Source: Clostridia bacterium (GTDB lineage: Bacteria > Bacillota_A > Clostridia > Oscillospirales > CAG-272). From it: a stretch of 5,568 nucleotides of DNA. Under the pieces are notes generated by a model that had not been told where the DNA came from, made no database searches, and worked only from the letters and a program-made list of their open reading frames with translations. The DNA lies in the NCBI GenBank assembly GCA_017626655.1, contig JAGAIH010000074.1:1-5568 (forward strand). Reading direction: 5' to 3'. Shown piece after piece: positions 1 to 5,140 of the stretch (position 1 is the stretch's first letter; each line of letters opens with the position of its first letter). Position numbers and translations under genes: made by a program.

Positions 1-152
1 CAGTCGGGCACGGGGACGGGGCGGGTGAGCCAGCGGTCGATGGCGGCGATCTCACCGGCGAAATCACCCGAGAAGTGGTACATCTTGACCTCGTCGGGGA
101 GGCCTACGGAGAGGTAGGAGAGGTCGGAGATGGGGAGCTTCATGGTATTCAT
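1..152 (-). CDS. Unrecognised protein, N-terminal 50 residues only (runs off left edge)
   Basis: The minus strand is open from an ATG at 152 to the window edge, giving 50 codons and no stop. The visible protein begins MNTMKLPISDLSYLSVGLPD and continues through a segment with acidic and aromatic residues (DEVKMYHFSGDF) to a proline-rich end (RPVPVPD). There is no signal peptide and no transmembrane segment in the visible part, so it looks like the start of a soluble protein. Start choice: AGGAGG lies 7 nt before this ATG, whereas the alternative in-frame ATG at 143 would be 16 nt from it. A well-formed promoter lies just upstream. Codon use (GCC, CTC, ATC, GAC) matches the other genes here, so the frame is very likely real. 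I do not recognise the family and assign no function. It is divergent to the MATE-MFS operon, which may mean shared control, but no operator is evident. Confidence 0.75.
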   Translation of the reverse strand, partial: MNTMKLPISDLSYLSVGLPDEVKMYHFSGDFAGEIAAIDRWLTRPVPVPD

Positions 153-159
153 GGGGTAT

Positions 160-165
160 CCTCCT
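160..165 (-). promoter_or_regulatory. Ribosome binding site of the left-edge gene
   Basis: The minus strand reads AGGAGG here, a perfect Shine-Dalgarno core, 7 nt before the ATG at 152. It decides between the two nearby in-frame ATG codons (152 and 143) in favour of 152. Confidence 0.8.
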
Positions 166-187
166 TTTTGGAGTATTTCTTTCCTAT

Positions 188-216
188 ATCATATCATGTT
201 TTGGGGAATATTTCAA
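188..216 (-). promoter_or_regulatory. Predicted vegetative (sigma-A) promoter of the left-edge gene
   Basis: On the minus strand a -35 box TTGAAA (216-211) is followed by a 17-bp spacer and a -10 box TATGAT (193-188). This gives one mismatch to consensus in each box and ideal spacing. Transcription would start near 181, leaving a leader of about 30 nt before the ATG at 152, enough for the ribosome binding site at 160-165. Confidence 0.7.
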
Positions 217-302
217 GGGGTAACCGAAAAAAGGCACAAAAAGAGTGTGTACGGTGCGGTAGGATTCGTGACTTTCATGACGGGCATTTTTGGTGAAAGG
301 AC

Positions 303-331
303 TTGAAAAATTCATAGTTCTGGAGTATAAT
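303..331 (+). promoter_or_regulatory. Predicted vegetative (sigma-A) promoter of the MATE-MFS operon
   Basis: A -35 box TTGAAA (303-308), a 17-bp spacer and a perfect -10 box TATAAT (326-331) precede the MATE gene. The start point would be near 338, giving a leader of about 50 nt before the ATG at 389. That is too short for most known riboswitches. A 10-bp palindrome GAGATATCTC at 352-361 lies in this leader and could be a small operator or chance. The -35 box is identical to that of the divergent promoter, and the two -35 boxes are separated by about 86 bp. Confidence 0.8.
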
Positions 332-377
332 GGTATATTGGTGAATTTCGTGAGATATCTCCGCAAGGATTCTTTTT

Positions 378-383
378 AAGGAG
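378..383 (+). promoter_or_regulatory. Ribosome binding site that fixes the MATE start
   Basis: AAGGAG lies 5 nt before the ATG at 389. An in-frame GTG at 383 overlaps this motif and cannot use it, so the longer reading is rejected and the ATG at 389 is taken as the start. Confidence 0.8.
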
Positions 384-388
384 TGCTT

Positions 389-1756
389 ATGCGATCCAAA
401 GCCATTCAGATGACCGAGGGCTCCCTCGGCAAAAATATTCTGCTTTTCAGCCTACCCTTGGTGTTCTCCAACCTGCTCCAGATCCTCTTTAACATGGCCG
501 ACGTGGCGGTGGCGGGGCGATTCGCGGGGGCTTTGGCCCTGGGTTCGGTGGGGTCTACCTCTACCCTGGTCATGCTCTTCACAGGCTTTCTCATCGGTGT
601 GGGTACCGGCGTCAACGTCATCGTAGCCCGCTTCTGCGGGGCGGGGGATGAGAAGAACGCCAAGGAGAGCATCCATACCGGGGCCATCCTCTGTCTGTTG
701 GTGGGGCTTGCCGTCATGGGGGTGGGAGAGCTTCTGACCCGCCCGCTTTTGGAGCTTCTGGGTACCAAGCCCGACCTGATAGAGGGCGCGGTGCTGTACC
801 TCCGCATCTACTTTTTGGGCATGCCCGCTCTGGCGGTGTTCAACTTCGGTAACGCCGTCCTCAGCGCGGTGGGAGACACCAAGCGGCCCTTGATCTATCT
901 GACCTCGGCGGGCATTCTGAATATCGCCCTGAATCTGGTTTTCGTCATCCTGTTCCACATGAGCGTGGCGGGGGTGGCTCTGGCCAGCATCATCGCCCAG
1001 TACCTGTCGGCCATCCTCATCGTGGCCGCCCTGTTCCGCGCGGGGGGGATCCACGGCATGGAGCTGAAGCGGCTCCGTATCCACGGGGATAAGGCGGCCA
1101 AGATCCTGGGTCTGGGCATTCCGGCGGGATGTCAGAACGCCATCTTCCATGTCGCCAATCTCTTTATCCAGGCGGGTCTCAACACCTTCGACACCGTCAC
1201 GGTCACGGGGAGCGCTGCCGCCGCCAACGCTGACGGTCTGGTCTACGACGTCATGGCCGCCTTCTACACCGCCTGCTCCAGCTTCATGAGCCAGAACTAT
1301 GGCGCGGGCAAGAAGGACCGCATTCTCAAGAGCTTTTTCATCAGCCTGACCTACGCCTTCTCGGCGGGGGCCATTCTGGGGATCCTGCTCCTGGTCTTCG
1401 GCCGCCCCTTCCTGTCCCTCTTCGCCACGGATCCCGCCGTCATTGAGGCGGGGATGATGCGCCTCACCATTATGGCCTGCTCCTACTGCGTTTCGGCCTT
1501 CATGGACGCCGCCATCGCCGCCGCCCGCGGCATTGGCAAGAGCCTGTGGCCCACGGTTATCGTTATCATGGGCTCCTGTGTTTTCCGCGTCGTCTGGGTC
1601 TACACGGTGTTCGCCCATTTCGGGACCATCCAATCCCTGTATCTTCTCTACGTCTTCTCCTGGAGCATCACGGCCATCGCCGAGATCGCTTACTTCGTCC
1701 ACAGCTACCGCAAAAAGATGCGGCGGTTTGACCCCTCTGTCATCACCTCTGTCTGA
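389..1756 (+). CDS. MATE-family multidrug/cation-coupled exporter (DinF/NorM-type), 455 aa
   Basis: This is a polytopic inner-membrane protein of 455 residues, the usual length for MATE exporters, with about 12 hydrophobic segments arranged as two similar halves. The half-repeat is visible: ARFCGAGDEKNAKES (about 80-94) in the first half matches SQNYGAGKKDRILKS (about 301-315) in the second. Other family marks are the N-terminal MTEGSLGKNILLFSLPLV, the first-helix NMADVAVAGRF with Asp38 (by eye the position of the conserved coupling Asp of NorM/PfMATE), AVGDTKRPLIY (160-170) and AARGIGKSLWP (378-388). Known members export organic cations, drugs or metabolites in exchange for Na+ or H+; the substrate cannot be told from sequence. 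It is the first gene of an operon with its own promoter. Its TGA overlaps the ribosome binding site of the next gene, so translation of the two is probably coupled. The C-terminus is basic (HSYRKKMRR) and cytoplasmic. Family assignment is firm; substrate is unknown. Confidence 0.95.
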   Translation: MRSKAIQMTEGSLGKNILLFSLPLVFSNLLQILFNMADVAVAGRFAGALALGSVGSTSTLVMLFTGFLIGVGTGVNVIVARFCGAGDEKNAKESIHTGAILCLLVGLAVMGVGELLTRPLLELLGTKPDLIEGAVLYLRIYFLGMPALAVFNFGNAVLSAVGDTKRPLIYLTSAGILNIALNLVFVILFHMSVAGVALASIIAQYLSAILIVAALFRAGGIHGMELKRLRIHGDKAAKILGLGIPAGCQNAIFHVANLFIQAGLNTFDTVTVTGSAAAANADGLVYDVMAAFYTACSSFMSQNYGAGKKDRILKSFFISLTYAFSAGAILGILLLVFGRPFLSLFATDPAVIEAGMMRLTIMACSYCVSAFMDAAIAAARGIGKSLWPTVIVIMGSCVFRVVWVYTVFAHFGTIQSLYLLYVFSWSITAIAEIAYFVHSYRKKMRRFDPSVITSV

Positions 1757-1767
1757 AGGAGCCTTCT

Positions 1768-3099
1768 ATGAAAAAGACTGCCACCCCTCCAGCCTCTGCC
1801 TCGGCGGAGTGGACCCCCGCCCGTGTGGGGCATTGCGCCGGCCAGCTGTTCCTCTACTGCTTCCTGGCCTACACCTGTAGCTACATCGGACGCAAGAATT
1901 TCTCCGCCTGTCTCCCCGCCATGATCGAGGAGGGGATGCTCACCAAGACCTTGGGTGGGTACATCACCACTGCCTATATGCTCTGCTACGGCGCGGGGCA
2001 GATGATCAACGGCATCATCGGCACCAGGATCAAGCCCCGCTTCATGATCGGAACCGGCCTCTGCGGCGCGACGGTCTGCAATCTGGCCATGGGACTGGTC
2101 CCCTCGGCTGCGGTCATGCCCGTGGTCTGGGCCTTGAACGGAATCTTCCACTCCATGCTCTGGGCCCCCATCATCCGCACCTTCACCGATCTCCTGCCCG
2201 CAGGCCGCCGCGAGGTCGCGGGGACCAACATCGCCGCCTCCTGCTCCATTGGCGCGGTACTGGCCTTCCTGATCCCCGGCTTCGTGCTTCGCTTCGCCGG
2301 CTGGCGGGTGGTGTTCTACGTGTCGGGGGGGATCCTTTTGGCCGCCTTCCTGGTCTGGGTCTTCGGGAACCGCTACCTGGGCAAGTACAACCGCATGATG
2401 GAGGAGGCCTGCCGCATCGAGCGGGCCGCCATCCGCGAGCGGGCCGCCACCGAGGCCGTGGGTGATCGCAAGGGCAAGCGCTCCCTTGTGGGGGTCATGC
2501 TGGCATCGGGTCTGTGGGTGGTCCTTTTCGGTCTGCTCTGCAACGGTGCTCTCCGCGACGCGGTGGAGTCCTGGGCGCCCGTGTTCCTGTCGGACCAGTT
2601 CGGTCTGGACAGCTCGGCGGCGGCCATCATCTCGGTGATCATCCCGCTGGTCAGTGTGACGGGTACTTACTTTGCCAACTGGCTCTTTGAGAAAAAGCTG
2701 AAGAACGAGCTGACCACCGCCTGCGTCATGTTCGGTATCGCCGCCGTATGCGTGGGAGGGCTTTACCTCTGCCGCGGGGTTCATGCCCTCCTCTGCTCGG
2801 TCTTCATGGCGGTGGCCGTGTCGGCCATGTGGGGCGCCAATCATATGTTCCTCACGGTGGTTCCCTACCACTTCGCCCCTCTGGGCATGACCTCGGCGGT
2901 CACGGGGACCCTGAACAGCATCATCTACTTCGCCACCGCTCTCTGCGCCTCCCTCTACGGCATCCTGGCCGACAAGCTGGGCTGGAACGTCATGATCCTG
3001 ATCTGGCTGGGCATCGGCCTCTGCGGCTCGGCCCTCTGCCTGGTGGGCTCGGGGCTGTGGGGCAGGAAGCGGAAGCTTTTGGACGAGGGGAAGATCTGA
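1768..3099 (+). CDS. Major facilitator of the OPA type (GlpT/UhpT-like organophosphate:phosphate antiporter), 443 aa
   Basis: This is a 443-residue, about 12-helix membrane transporter with a charged cytoplasmic central loop (about 205-240), the normal MFS layout. The first-helix motif YIGRKNFSACLP (39-50) is the hallmark of the OPA family (GlpT: VRKNFALAMP), and LRDAVESWAPVFL (262-274) matches the GlpT helix-7 stretch. Thus the two arginines that bind phosphate in GlpT (R45 and R269) appear as R42 and R263, by my eye alignment from memory. GlpT His165 seems to be a serine (about S158), so the substrate may not be glycerol-3-phosphate. Family members exchange a phosphorylated sugar or glycerol, or a phosphonate, for Pi; some relatives (UhpC) are sensors. 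AAGGAG sits 6 nt before the ATG and begins on the last base of the MATE stop, so the two genes are one operon. No terminator follows directly; the transcript probably runs to the hairpin at 3488-3515. Substrate is uncertain. Confidence 0.9.
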   Translation: MKKTATPPASASAEWTPARVGHCAGQLFLYCFLAYTCSYIGRKNFSACLPAMIEEGMLTKTLGGYITTAYMLCYGAGQMINGIIGTRIKPRFMIGTGLCGATVCNLAMGLVPSAAVMPVVWALNGIFHSMLWAPIIRTFTDLLPAGRREVAGTNIAASCSIGAVLAFLIPGFVLRFAGWRVVFYVSGGILLAAFLVWVFGNRYLGKYNRMMEEACRIERAAIRERAATEAVGDRKGKRSLVGVMLASGLWVVLFGLLCNGALRDAVESWAPVFLSDQFGLDSSAAAIISVIIPLVSVTGTYFANWLFEKKLKNELTTACVMFGIAAVCVGGLYLCRGVHALLCSVFMAVAVSAMWGANHMFLTVVPYHFAPLGMTSAVTGTLNSIIYFATALCASLYGILADKLGWNVMILIWLGIGLCGSALCLVGSGLWGRKRKLLDEGKI

Positions 3100-3145
3100 C
3101 ACTGTCCTTCGGGGAGGTGGGGCTTGTTATGCTGTTCTGTCGGCT

Positions 3146-3229
3146 TTCAAATTGGAGTTTATCGCTCTCTGCCTTCCCCAGCGGGGAAGGGGGACCGCGA
3201 AGCGGTGGATGAGGAGAACACTTGTAAAT
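3146..3229 (+). repeat. Left arm of the inverted repeat, two nested hairpins
   Basis: The arm contains an 8-bp hairpin CCTTCCCC-AGC-GGGGAAGG (3172-3190), then GGG, then a 5-bp hairpin ACCGC-GAA-GCGGT (3194-3206), then GGATGAGGAG (3207-3216). The order hairpin-hairpin-GGATGAGG resembles interspersed palindromic units that I recall as frequent in gut Clostridia genomes; that recollection needs a genome search. It begins 47 bp after the MFS stop. Confidence 0.75.
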
Positions 3230-3362
3230 CAGCCTTCCGGGTGAGACGCTAACTCTCCTACCACTTTTTGGATGTTGAATGCTTCAAAAATATAGTTGTA
3301 TCAACCATTTTGCAGTTTTTATCCGTATGGTTGTAGGAACGTAACTGTACCCCCAATAAGTT

Positions 3363-3460
3363 GGATTACAAATGCTCTCCTCATCCACCGCTTCGCGGTC
3401 CCCCTTCTCCGCTGGAGAAGGCAAAGGAACGGTCAATACACCGATAAACCCAAATTTGAA
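3363..3460 (-). repeat. Right arm of the inverted repeat, two nested hairpins
   Basis: This is the reverse complement of the left arm with few changes. Its first hairpin reads CCTTCTCC-GCT-GGAGAAGG (3403-3421) and its second ACCGC-TTC-GCGGT (3387-3399). Compared with the left arm the first stem has changed on both sides (a C-G pair to T-A), so base pairing is kept. The outer part includes CGATAAACC (3442-3450) followed by CAAATTTGAA; a second CGATAAACC lies just outside at 3461-3469. Confidence 0.75.
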
Positions 3461-3469
3461 CGATAAACC
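3442..3469 (+). repeat. Direct repeat CGATAAACC flanking a 10-bp spacer
   Basis: CGATAAACC occurs at 3442-3450 and again at 3461-3469, with CAAATTTGAA between. The left arm of the large inverted repeat has only a single reverse-complement counterpart (GTTTATCG at 3157-3164). It may be the outer edge of the repeat element or a binding site; nothing in the sequence decides this. Confidence 0.45.
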
Positions 3470-3480
3470 GAATTATCCCC

Positions 3481-3515
3481 AAAAAACAAGGTGTCGTACC
3501 GAAGCACGACACCTT
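3481..3515 (-). terminator. Intrinsic terminator of the NSS gene, probably bidirectional
   Basis: Read on the minus strand, AAGGTGTCGT (3515-3506 side) pairs with ACGACACCTT (3497-3488 side) in a perfect 10-bp stem. The loop GCTTCGGT can close further as a C-G and a G-U pair around a UUCG tetraloop. The stem is followed by G and six T (3486-3481). It starts 11 nt after the NSS stop. On the plus strand the same stem is followed by TTCATTTTTTC (to 3526), a weaker U-tract, so it may also end the MATE-MFS transcript, about 390 nt after the MFS stop. Confidence 0.9.
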
Positions 3516-3526
3516 TTCATTTTTTC

Positions 3527-4894
3527 TTATGAGAAGAAGCTCACCAGGCCCATGACGAAGATGATGACGATGATGACAGGGATGGCGATGGTGAAGACCC
3601 AGCGCATCCAGGAGCGGACCTTGAAGCCCTTGCCCGTGTTGGCCTCGGCCATGAAATTCTTCCAGCCCCAGCCGTAGCGGGTGACGCAGAAGAGGGTGAA
3701 GATCAGAGCGCCGATGGGAAGGAGGAGGTTGCTGACTACGAAGTCCTCCAGGTCCAGGACAGCGGTACCCTCGCCGAAGGGGGTGAAGCCCGACCAGATA
3801 TTGTAGCCGAAGACGCAGGGGAGGGAGAGGAGGAGCATACCGATGCCCACGGCGATGCAGGTCTTGATGCGCTTCCAGCCCGTAAGGTCCATGACGCAGG
3901 CGATGATGTTCTCAAAGACCGCCAGGACGGTGGAAAGGGCGGCGAAGGACATGAAGACAAAGAACAGGGATCCCCACAGGCGGCCCAGGGGCATATTGTT
4001 GAAGACGGTGGGAAGGGTCTGGAAGATGAGGGCGGGTCCTGCGCCGGGGTTGATGCCGTAGGCGAAGCAGGCGGGGAAAATGATGAGGCCCGAGGTGAAG
4101 GCCACGAAGGTATCCAGGACGGCCACGTTGACGGCCTCGCCCATGAGGGAGCGGTCCTTACCCAGGTAGCTTCCGAAGATGGCCATGGAGCCGATGCCCA
4201 GGCTCAGGGTGAAGAAGGCCTGGTTCATGGCGCCCACGATGACGTTGAAGATGCCCGCCTTTTCGACGTTCTCGATATTGGGGACGAGGTAGAACTTCAG
4301 TCCCTCGGCAGCACCGTCCAGGAAGACGCTGTTGATGGCGATGACCACCATGAGGACGAGAAGCGCCACCATCATGACCTTGGTGACCCGCTCCAGGCCC
4401 TTCTGGACCCCCAGCATACAGACCACGATGCCGACAATGACGGCGGCGGCCATGAAGACGGTCTGCCAGATGGGGTCGCCCAGCATTTTGCCGAACTCGG
4501 CGTTGACGGCCTCGGTGTCCAGGCCCTCGAACTTGCCCGTGGCGGTCTTGAAAAAGTAGTTCATCATCCAGCCCGCCACGTTGTTGTAGAACATCATGAG
4601 GATGACACAGCCCACGAGGCAGGTAATGCCGTGGAGGTGCCACTTGGACTTGGGGGGCTCCAGCTCGCGGAACATGACGGCGGGAGATTTTTGCGCGGCG
4701 CGGCCCACGGCGAACTCCATGGTCATGACGGGGATGCCCAGGACGATGAGGCAGACGATGTAGATGAGGACGAAGATGGCGCCGCCGTACTGGCCTACCA
4801 TCCAGGGGAATTTCCAGACGTTGCCGATGCCAATGGCGCAACCGGCGGAGAGGAGGATGAAGCCCAAGCGGCTTGCGAGTCTGTCACGGGACAT
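3527..4894 (-). CDS. NSS-family sodium-coupled symporter (SLC6/LeuT-like, probably amino acid uptake), 455 aa
   Basis: This is a 455-residue membrane protein with about 11 hydrophobic segments, the common bacterial NSS form (Tyt1 and MhsT have 11, LeuT 12). The unwound first helix AIGIGNVWKFPW (20-31) matches the Na+/substrate site of LeuT (N25 for LeuT N27). TM2 carries MEFAVGR (59-65), TM6 has the FFTLSLGIGSM core (227-237), TM7 has LDTFVAFTSGLIIFPA (260-275) and TM8 has FAALSTVLAVFEN (317-329) with S321/T322 at the Na2 site. D384 in LEDF aligns with the LeuT outer-gate Asp404; its partner Arg30 is lysine here (K28). Members take up amino acids or related compounds with Na+; the substrate is not readable. 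The start at 4894 is set by AAAGGAG 8 nt upstream and by homology beginning just after it. No clear promoter lies in the 45 bp between gene and upstream repeat array. The gene was probably once in one operon with the UPF0340 gene. Confidence 0.95.
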   Translation of the reverse strand: MSRDRLASRLGFILLSAGCAIGIGNVWKFPWMVGQYGGAIFVLIYIVCLIVLGIPVMTMEFAVGRAAQKSPAVMFRELEPPKSKWHLHGITCLVGCVILMMFYNNVAGWMMNYFFKTATGKFEGLDTEAVNAEFGKMLGDPIWQTVFMAAAVIVGIVVCMLGVQKGLERVTKVMMVALLVLMVVIAINSVFLDGAAEGLKFYLVPNIENVEKAGIFNVIVGAMNQAFFTLSLGIGSMAIFGSYLGKDRSLMGEAVNVAVLDTFVAFTSGLIIFPACFAYGINPGAGPALIFQTLPTVFNNMPLGRLWGSLFFVFMSFAALSTVLAVFENIIACVMDLTGWKRIKTCIAVGIGMLLLSLPCVFGYNIWSGFTPFGEGTAVLDLEDFVVSNLLLPIGALIFTLFCVTRYGWGWKNFMAEANTGKGFKVRSWMRWVFTIAIPVIIVIIFVMGLVSFFS

Positions 4895-4902
4895 GGGAGG
4901 GT

Positions 4903-4909
4903 CTCCTTT
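4903..4909 (-). promoter_or_regulatory. Ribosome binding site that fixes the NSS start
   Basis: AAAGGAG on the minus strand lies 8 nt before the ATG at 4894. A longer in-frame reading would need a TTG at 4939 with no ribosome binding site and would begin inside the heptamer repeats, so it is rejected. Confidence 0.8.
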
Positions 4910-4925
4910 GAGGTCACAAATTTTG

Positions 4926-4937
4926 AGGTTTCGGTTC
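4926..4937. repeat. Left copy of the 12-bp target-site duplication
   Basis: AGGTTTCGGTTC abuts the left end of the heptamer-ended element. It matches 5129-5140 at 11 of 12 positions. On the minus strand it reads GAACCGAAACCT; in the frame of the UPF0340 gene this is E-P-K-P, followed by Q-N-L and a TGA at 4916-4914, 19 bp before the NSS start. Confidence 0.75.
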
Positions 4938-4972
4938 AATTCGTAATTCGCAATTCGTAATTCGTAATTCGT
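4938..4972 (+). repeat. Five tandem copies of heptamer AATTCGT
   Basis: AATTCGT is repeated at 4938, 4945 (variant AATTCGC), 4952, 4959 and 4966, followed by a partial AAT. Short tandem units of this kind can change copy number by slippage. The array ends 43 bp upstream of the NSS start codon. Confidence 0.9.
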
Positions 4973-5100
4973 AATGAATGAAGCTCAGCGTAGGTAAAAT
5001 GCTCATCCACACCTCGATCCATTTTGGGGGAAATTCAAATGCAGGCAACTACGAATGACCGTATATCCGTCCTTCGCTCAAGCGAAAGTCCTTCCTAATT

Positions 5101-5128
5101 ACGAATTACGAATTATGAATTACGAATT
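5101..5128 (-). repeat. Four tandem copies of heptamer ACGAATT (reverse complement of the left array)
   Basis: ACGAATT is repeated at 5101, 5108, 5115 (variant ATGAATT) and 5122, preceded by a partial TAATT at 5096-5100. It forms the opposite end of the element and lies 3 bp from the UPF0340 stop codon. Confidence 0.9.
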
Positions 5129-5140
5129 AGGTTACGGTTC
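5129..5140. repeat. Right copy of the 12-bp target-site duplication, containing the UPF0340 stop
   Basis: AGGTTACGGTTC abuts the right end of the element. The only difference from the left copy is A at 5134 in place of T at 4931. That base makes the minus-strand codon TAA (5134-5132) in place of AAA, so the current stop of the UPF0340 gene lies within the duplicated target site. Confidence 0.75.

Larger units (their letters stand above)
3146..3460. repeat. Long imperfect inverted repeat with 133-bp AT-rich core (MITE/REP-like)
   Basis: Two arms (3146-3229 and 3363-3460) are reverse complements around an AT-richer core (about 3230-3362). The best-conserved 60 bp (3171-3230 against 3422-3363) match at 54 positions; outside them the arms share TTCAAATT and GTTTATCG, separated by a spacer of 6 bp on the left and 20 bp on the right. 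The core has no ORF of note; it contains CAACCAT/ATGGTTG (3302-3308, 3327-3333) and a small TTGAA-TGC-TTCAA hairpin (3275-3287), both weak. I found no target-site duplication at either arm end, so insertion as one unit is unproven; two REP-like units placed in opposite orientation fits equally well. No protein-coding capacity. As transcribed from the MFS operon it could fold into a long hairpin. Confidence 0.75.
4938..5128. mobile_element. MITE-like non-coding insertion element, 191 bp
   Basis: The element begins AATTCGTAATTC and ends with the reverse complement GAATTACGAATT. The terminal inverted repeats are about 33 bp (4938-4970 against 5128-5096) and match at 30 positions. Each is a run of heptamers, and in both arms the second heptamer from the outside is the variant one. 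Imperfect 12-bp direct repeats abut both ends exactly. The interior (4976-5095) has no ORF but has a hairpin TTCGC-TCAA-GCGAA (5073-5086) and a stray ACGAATG (5051-5057). No transposase is encoded, so it would need one in trans. It separates the UPF0340 and NSS genes. An alternative is a chance array of heptamers with fortuitous flanks, which the exact fit of the direct repeats makes unlikely. Confidence 0.75.

Noticed and set aside
383..388. GTG at 383 as the MATE start
   Set aside because: It overlaps the AAGGAG motif, which is spaced correctly for the ATG at 389.
332..388. Riboswitch or attenuator in the MATE leader
   Set aside because: The leader from the predicted start is only about 50 nt, with only a 10-bp palindrome and a 4-bp possible pairing to the ribosome binding site; nothing matches a known aptamer.
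452..1702. Long open frame on the minus strand opposite the MATE gene
   Set aside because: Its product is rich in G, D, E, H, Q and R with no domain character, as expected for the antisense frame of a GC-rich membrane-protein gene; it has no ribosome binding site.
1705..3102. Long open frame on the minus strand opposite the MFS gene
   Set aside because: Same low-complexity antisense composition; the plus-strand frame has clear OPA-family motifs, a good ribosome binding site and operon context.
3230..3362. Small RNA or small gene in the core of the inverted repeat
   Set aside because: Only short weak hairpins (CAACCAT/ATGGTTG; TTGAA/TTCAA), no convincing promoter with terminator and no ORF with a ribosome binding site.
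3100..3480. Target-site duplication around the 3146-3460 inverted repeat
   Set aside because: Flanks compared at several possible ends (3146/3460 and 3171/3422) gave no matching direct repeat, so I did not call it a proven mobile element.
4895..4939. TTG-initiated 15-residue N-terminal extension of the NSS protein
   Set aside because: No ribosome binding site, starts in the target-site duplication and is not part of the conserved family N-terminus; AAAGGAG serves the ATG at 4894.
4938..5128. CRISPR array
   Set aside because: Units are 7 bp and contiguous with no spacers, in inverted arms; no cas gene is present.
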